In this document: positions 6,282 through 8,780 of the stretch, in pieces
Numbering within the stretch: the stretch's first letter is position 1
Layout of the letters: each line of letters starts with the position of its first letter
Assembly: GCA_046727955.1 (NCBI GenBank)
Contig: JBKPDO010000093.1
Span: 1 to 8,780, forward strand
Reading direction: 5' to 3'
DNA: 8,780 nt
From: DASVXQ01 sp046727955
Lineage (GTDB): Bacteria > Actinomycetota > CALGFH01
Program-made: the position numbers and the translations under genes
The notes under the pieces: generated by a model
Databases searched by the model: none
What the model saw: the letters and a program-made list of their open reading frames with translations, nothing else
What the model was told of the DNA's origin: nothing

Positions 6282-6902
6282 ATGGGACTGTCGCTCTGCG
6301 TCTTCTGCGCGTCGGCGTCGGCGCTGCCGGAGGTCTACCGCGACGCCGCGCGCCGCCTGGGCACCAGGATCGCGCGGCGCGGCCACCGGCTGGTCTACGG
6401 CGGCGGCGACGTCGGCCTGATGCGCGAGGTCGCCCGCGCGGTCCACGCCGCCGGCGGGGAGGTGTTCGGCGCGATCCCGCGCTCGCTGGTCGAGCGCGAG
6501 CTCGCCTACGGCCCTGCGGACGAGATGGTGGTCACCGAGACGCTCCGAGAGCGGAAGGCGGTAATGGACGCGCGCTCGGACGCCTTCATCGCGCTGCCAG
6601 GCGGCTTCGGCACGCTCGAGGAGCTGCTCGAGGTGCTCACGCTGCGCCAGCTGCGCCTGCACGACCGGCCGATCGTGCTGGTCAACGTGGCTGGCTACTG
6701 GGACCAGTTCCTGGCGATGGTGCGGGCGATGATCTCGCAGGGCTTCGCCACCGAGGGCGAGGGTTTCCTGTTCCAGGTCGCGGCCACGCCCGAGGAGGCG
6801 GTCGAGCTGGCCGAGGCAGGCCAGGGCCGGGTCCCGACCGGTGCCGCCCCCACCGAAGCCCTCGCCGAGGACTGGACCGCCGAGCCCAGCCAGGACCGCT
6901 AG
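6282..6902 (+). CDS. TIGR00730/LOG family Rossmann protein (putative cytokinin riboside 5'-monophosphate phosphoribohydrolase)
   Basis: This 206-residue protein belongs to the LOG ('lonely guy') family, a Rossmann fold that hydrolyses nucleoside 5'-monophosphates, notably N6-modified adenosine monophosphates, to free base plus ribose 5-phosphate. The N-terminus SLCVFCASASALPEVYRDAA, GGGDVGLM (40-47), RK (91-92) and the hallmark PGGFGTLEE (106-114) are all present. Two deviations from the usual LOG pattern: Gly after GLM is Arg (R48), and the usual Met of MxxRK is Leu (L88). The Arg-Lys and Glu active residues remain. An RBS-like GGAAG (6272-6276) lies 5 nt before the ATG, 14 nt after the M16 gene, so it is probably in the same operon. 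Its TAG stop coincides with the left end of the inverted-repeat element. The tail after about residue 180 is unstructured. Confidence 0.9.
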   Translation: MGLSLCVFCASASALPEVYRDAARRLGTRIARRGHRLVYGGGDVGLMREVARAVHAAGGEVFGAIPRSLVERELAYGPADEMVVTETLRERKAVMDARSDAFIALPGGFGTLEELLEVLTLRQLRLHDRPIVLVNVAGYWDQFLAMVRAMISQGFATEGEGFLFQVAATPEEAVELAEAGQGRVPTGAAPTEALAEDWTAEPSQDR

Positions 6903-6918
6903 AGCGCCGGTCAAGTAG
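6899..6918 (+). repeat. Left 20-bp inverted repeat
   Basis: A perfect partner of 7026-7045 on the opposite strand. It includes the TAG stop codon (6900-6902) of the LOG-family gene. Pairing stops abruptly at 6919/7025 inside and 6898/7046 outside, as expected for defined element ends. Confidence 0.9.
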
Positions 6919-7003
6919 TACTGGTTCGAGGGGATTGGGTGGTCACCGGGGGCGGCGCGCAGGGCTGGGAGCTGCACGTATGGTCTGGCGCTGCATGCTG
7001 CGC

Positions 7004-7041
7004 CGCCTACTTGACCGGCGCTCGCCTACTTGACCGGCGCT
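7004..7041 (+). repeat. Tandem 19-bp duplication of the right inverted repeat
   Basis: CGCCTACTTGACCGGCGCT occurs twice with no gap, at 7004-7022 and 7023-7041. The second copy forms the right end of the element. The left arm can therefore pair with either copy. The duplication may be a double transposase-binding site, a slippage product, or the end of a second, nested element. Confidence 0.9.
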
Positions 7042-7052
7042 CTAGTGTAAGG

Positions 7053-7650
7053 TCAGGCGGCGCTGCGGGCGAGGGCGTGCTCGACCAGGGCGGTGAGGGT
7101 CTCCAGGCAGGACCTGGGCTCGCGGGCGTCCATCCGCACCAGTGGACAGCCGGGCGGGATCGCCATCGCGTCGCGCACCGCGTTGTCGGCGAACCCGTCG
7201 GTCCCGGGGAACCGGTTCACGGCCACGACGAACGGCAGCCGGCGATCCTCGAAGTAGTCGATCGGTGCGAAGCAGTCGTCGATGCGCCGCAGGTCGACCA
7301 GCACCACCGCGCCGACGGCGCCCCTGGCCAGCTCGTCCCACATGAACCAGAAGCGCTGCTGGCCGGGCGTGCCGAACAGGTATGAGGATCAGCTCGTCGT
7401 CGACCGTGATCCGCCCGAAGTCCATCGCCACGGTGGTGGTCGTCTTCGCCGGCACGGCGGTCGTCTCGTCGATGCCCACGGACAGGACGGTCATGTTCTG
7501 CTCGGTGGTCAGTGGGGGGATCTCCGACACCGACCCGACGAAGGTCGTCTTTCCGGCCCCGAAGCCACCGGCGACGAGGATCTTGAGCGGGATGAGCTCC
7601 TGGTCGCCGGCCACTGGCTGCGACCAGGTCTCAGCGGGCGCGAAGTCCAT
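7053..7650 (-). pseudogene. cvnD: Conservon GTPase (CvnD/MglA-like GTP-binding protein), broken by a 1-nt insertion
   Basis: The gene encodes a small Ras/MglA-like GTPase, the last member of a conservon signalling operon. The ATG at 7650-7648 follows a strong AGGGAGG with 7-nt spacing and overlaps the cvnC end by 20 nt. Residues 1-89 contain the P-loop GGFGAGKTT (28-36) and TTTTVAMDFGRI. After codon 89 the frame fails: it reads ATA CCT GTT where homologues have Y-L-F-G-T-P-G-Q. Removing one base (the T of plus-strand 7383) restores LYLFGTPGQQRFWFMWDEL, VLVDLRRIDDCF, AVNRFPG and VRMDAREP, ending at TGA 7055-7053, for about 198 residues. As written, a 202-residue hybrid with a meaningless Arg-rich tail would end at 7042, lacking switch II and the base-recognition motifs, so it should be inactive. 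A sequencing error is the main alternative. Confidence 0.9.
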
Positions 7651-8047
7651 CCAGCAACCTCCCTAGGACAGCCTGGCTCGGCCTGCCGTCGCGCTCGGCA
7701 GGCTTGGGCAGGTGGACCACCAGGTAGCCGGCGTTGGCCAGGTCTCCCACCAGCACCCGCGCCACTCCGACGGGCACGCGCAGGACCGCGCCGATCTCCG
7801 CCACCGACATCGGCCGAGCGCACATCTGGACGATGGTGCGCCACTCCATCTGCAACGTCATGTCGTGCTGGGCGGCGAGCTCCGTCGCGGTCGCCAGCGC
7901 CTCGAGTGGCAGCTCGTGCCCGGCATGGCGGGTCCGCCCCTGTGTTAAGGCGTACACACCGGCACGACCCGGTCGTCGCGGGACTGATCTGGGCTGACGC
8001 GGTCGCTCACCGGAGTCTCCCGTCATGGCCCTGGAGTCCGCCGTCAC
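7631..8047 (-). CDS. cvnC: DUF742 protein (CvnC), with probable N-terminal frame disruption
   Basis: The DUF742 family are small winged-helix-like proteins in conservons, probably linking the sensor kinase/roadblock pair to the GTPase. The body is typical: YALTQGRTRHAGHELPLEALA, MEWRTIVQMC, MSVAEIGAVLRVPVGVARVLVGDL, GYLVVHLP and a C-terminal LLDGLRAR. The longest open frame starts at GTG 8047 (138 residues; ATG at 8026 also possible), but neither has a good RBS and their N-terminus looks like random Arg-Pro sequence. A better start is GTG 8010: GGGAG at 8021-8017 is spaced 6 nt from it and it shares GTGA with the cvnB stop. From there the frame reads SDRVSPDQSRDDRVVPV, which would join YALTQGRT directly if a TG pair at about 7955-7958 were absent. 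The gene has a TTA Leu codon at 7948-7946. Confidence 0.88.
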   Translation of the reverse strand: MTADSRAMTGDSGERPRQPRSVPRRPGRAGVYALTQGRTRHAGHELPLEALATATELAAQHDMTLQMEWRTIVQMCARPMSVAEIGAVLRVPVGVARVLVGDLANAGYLVVHLPKPAERDGRPSQAVLGRLLDGLRAR

Positions 8048-8450
8048 TAGCGACCCGGGGTGAGGGCGTGAGCACGTGCCCCACCCGTGCCGCGAGGAGC
8101 GTCATCTCGTAGCCGACCATGCCCATGTCGCATTGCGGGTCGGCGAAGACGGCGAGCGAGGAGGCGCTGCTCACCGGCGTCACGAACAGGTAGCCCCCGG
8201 CCATCTCGATGACGGTCTGCCGCATCGGCTCGGCGGCGAGTGACCGGGCCATGCCCTGCGCGAGGCTGATCAGCCCGGAGGTGACCGCGGCCACGTGGTC
8301 GGCCAGGCGTGCCTCGACCAGTTCCGACGCGGCCAGCGGCAGGCCGTCGCCCGACACGACCAGGGCTTGCATCACCCCCGGCGTGCCTTTTGCGAAGTCG
8401 ACCAAGAGCCAGTCCAGGTGCCGCCTGTCGACCGCACCCACCGCGGTCAC
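8007..8450 (-). CDS. cvnB: Roadblock/LC7 domain protein (CvnB)
   Basis: This 147-residue protein has a single roadblock/LC7 fold, a dimerising module that partners small GTPases of the MglA/Ras type and acts here with the conservon kinase and CvnD. Recognisable features are LDWLLVDFAKGTPGVMQALVVSGDGLPLAAS at the start, ADHVAAVTSGLISLAQGMARSL in the middle, then GGYLFVTPVSSASSLAVFADPQCDMGMVGYEMTLLAARVGHVLTP. The domain is intact through LTP; the final 20 residues are Gly/Arg-rich and variable in the family. The GTG at 8450 lies 2 nt after the cvnA stop, and its TGA overlaps a GTG with a good RBS, the expected cvnC start. Compact spacing indicates one transcript on the minus strand. No signal peptide or membrane segment is visible. 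Confidence 0.94.
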   Translation of the reverse strand: MTAVGAVDRRHLDWLLVDFAKGTPGVMQALVVSGDGLPLAASELVEARLADHVAAVTSGLISLAQGMARSLAAEPMRQTVIEMAGGYLFVTPVSSASSLAVFADPQCDMGMVGYEMTLLAARVGHVLTPSPRVASDGGLQGHDGRLR

Positions 8451-8452
8451 GC

Positions 8453-8780
8453 CTAGTCACCACCGGAGCCTGACTGGTCATCGCTGTCGTCGGAGCTTTC
8501 CTCCACCAGTGCCCGAGCGGCGCGCCGGCTGGCCTGGTAGCGGGACAGCGCGGTGCGTGTCCTGGCGGCATCAGGAGTCGGCGGCTCCACCGGGGGAGCC
8601 TCGTCGTCCGCACTTGGCTGGCGGCGGAGCTCGGGAGCGAGGTGGGCCTGCGGCACGCGGCGGCTGAGCCGTGGGTCGCCGGCGCCGGCTGGCGCCCGTG
8701 GGTCCGCCGGCGCCGGTGGGGCGGGTGTCGGAGGCCGGGCGGCCGGTCCCGGCGGGCCTGCCGGCGGCACCGGCTGGGAC
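8453..8780 (-). CDS. cvnA: Conservon sensor histidine kinase (CvnA), C-terminal part only
   Basis: Only the C-terminal 108 or so residues lie in the window; the frame is open to the right edge and the stop is TAG at 8455-8453. No kinase core (H, N or G box) is in view. The segment begins Pro/Ala-rich, then has LSRRVPQAHLAPELRR, the short motif typical of the tail of nitrate/nitrite-sensor-like actinobacterial conservon kinases, then TALSRYQASRRAARALVEES and an acidic Ser/Asp end. The cvnA-cvnB-cvnC-cvnD order that follows makes the identity strong. In the complete protein one expects an N-terminal sensor with membrane segments and a HATPase domain, which cannot be checked here. The conservon promoter must lie outside the window, upstream of this gene. 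Confidence 0.82.
   Translation of the reverse strand, partial: SQPVPPAGPPGPAARPPTPAPPAPADPRAPAGAGDPRLSRRVPQAHLAPELRRQPSADDEAPPVEPPTPDAARTRTALSRYQASRRAARALVEESSDDSDDQSGSGGD

Larger units (their letters stand above)
6899..7045. mobile_element. MITE-like element with 20-bp inverted repeats ending in CTAG (IS630-type target)
   Basis: CTAGAGCGCCGGTCAAGTAG at 6899-6918 is the exact reverse complement of 7026-7045. The ends bound about 107 nt with no coding gene. Both outer ends read CTAG. IS630 is known to insert into CTAG and duplicate the TA, so the element proper would be 6902-7042 flanked by TA at 6900-6901 and 7043-7044. Removing it would leave the LOG stop codon intact and put the two convergent stop codons 7 bp apart. 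No transposase is present, so mobility would depend on one elsewhere. An alternative is a hairpin acting as a bidirectional terminator between the convergent genes; both may be true. Confidence 0.55.

Noticed and set aside
6979..7006. Imperfect palindrome GGCGCTGCATGCTGCGCC inside the element
   Set aside because: It has opposed T/T mismatches within a short GC stem and could be chance in this composition; not strong enough to list as a regulatory site.
6939..7385. 148-codon plus-strand frame beginning inside the inverted-repeat element
   Set aside because: It covers the antisense of cvnD and both right-end repeat copies, has no RBS, and does not resemble a transposase.
7375..7395. Programmed ribosomal frameshift in cvnD
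   Set aside because: The codons at the junction (CTC ATA CCT) form no slippery sequence and no obvious downstream stimulator was seen; a plain 1-nt insertion explains the data.
7282..8112. 276-codon plus-strand frame opposite cvnC and cvnD
   Set aside because: Antisense shadow of the conservon genes with an Arg/Pro/Ser-rich translation and no recognisable domain.
1..8780. CRISPR array, tRNA or rRNA genes, phage genes, toxin-antitoxin or biosynthetic cluster
   Set aside because: Looked for on both strands; no regularly spaced repeats, no cloverleaf or rRNA-like sequence and no such protein families were seen.

Overview
The window is very GC-rich (about 70% by eye). It uses GTG starts and GTGA stop/start overlaps, and carries the gene order of a filamentous or sporulating actinomycete. 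The truB-ribF-rpsO-pnp-M16 order together with a four-gene roadblock/DUF742/GTPase 'conservon' points to the Streptomycetales/Streptosporangiales side of the Actinomycetota. I cannot name a genus from sequence alone.

Layout. (1) 1-6267, plus strand: core translation, RNA and cofactor genes. These are the tail of a preceding gene (probably rbfA), truB (tRNA U55 pseudouridine synthase), ribF (riboflavin kinase/FAD synthetase), rpsO (ribosomal protein S15), pnp (polynucleotide phosphorylase) and an M16B zinc peptidase. Coding junctions are tight (GTGA overlaps or a 4-nt gap), except for two RNA-rich spacers. The 139-nt rpsO leader folds into two abutting helices. The 317-nt rpsO-pnp spacer holds several strong hairpins, including a 65-nt nearly continuous one that looks like the RNase III/PNPase control element of rpsO-pnp operons. 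(2) 6282-6902, plus: a TIGR00730/LOG-family gene, in the place where dapB often follows the M16 gene in Streptomyces. (3) 6899-7045: a small non-coding element with perfect 20-bp inverted repeats ending in CTAG. It looks like a MITE of the IS630 type, sitting between two convergent genes. (4) 7053-8780, minus strand: a conservon in the order cvnA (sensor kinase, C-terminal part only), cvnB (roadblock), cvnC (DUF742), cvnD (Ras/MglA-like GTPase).

The core genes look intact, but the conservon shows two separate reading-frame problems. cvnD has a clear 1-nt insertion at about 7383, just before its GTPase TPGQ motif. cvnC has an apparent 2-nt insertion at about 7955-7958 that separates its natural start (strong ribosome binding site, GTGA overlap with cvnB) from its conserved body. 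cvnC also carries the only TTA leucine codon I noticed in the window. The conservon is therefore either decaying or affected by sequence errors; re-reading the locus would decide.

How the genes work together: the plus-strand block is a ribosome/tRNA maturation, RNA turnover and flavin cluster, probably co-transcribed with an internal signal before rpsO and RNA processing before pnp. The minus-strand block would encode a membrane-associated signalling complex (kinase, roadblock, DUF742, GTPase) unrelated in function. I found no wholly new system. The most informative signals are the RNA structures flanking rpsO, the MITE-like element, and the broken frames in the conservon.
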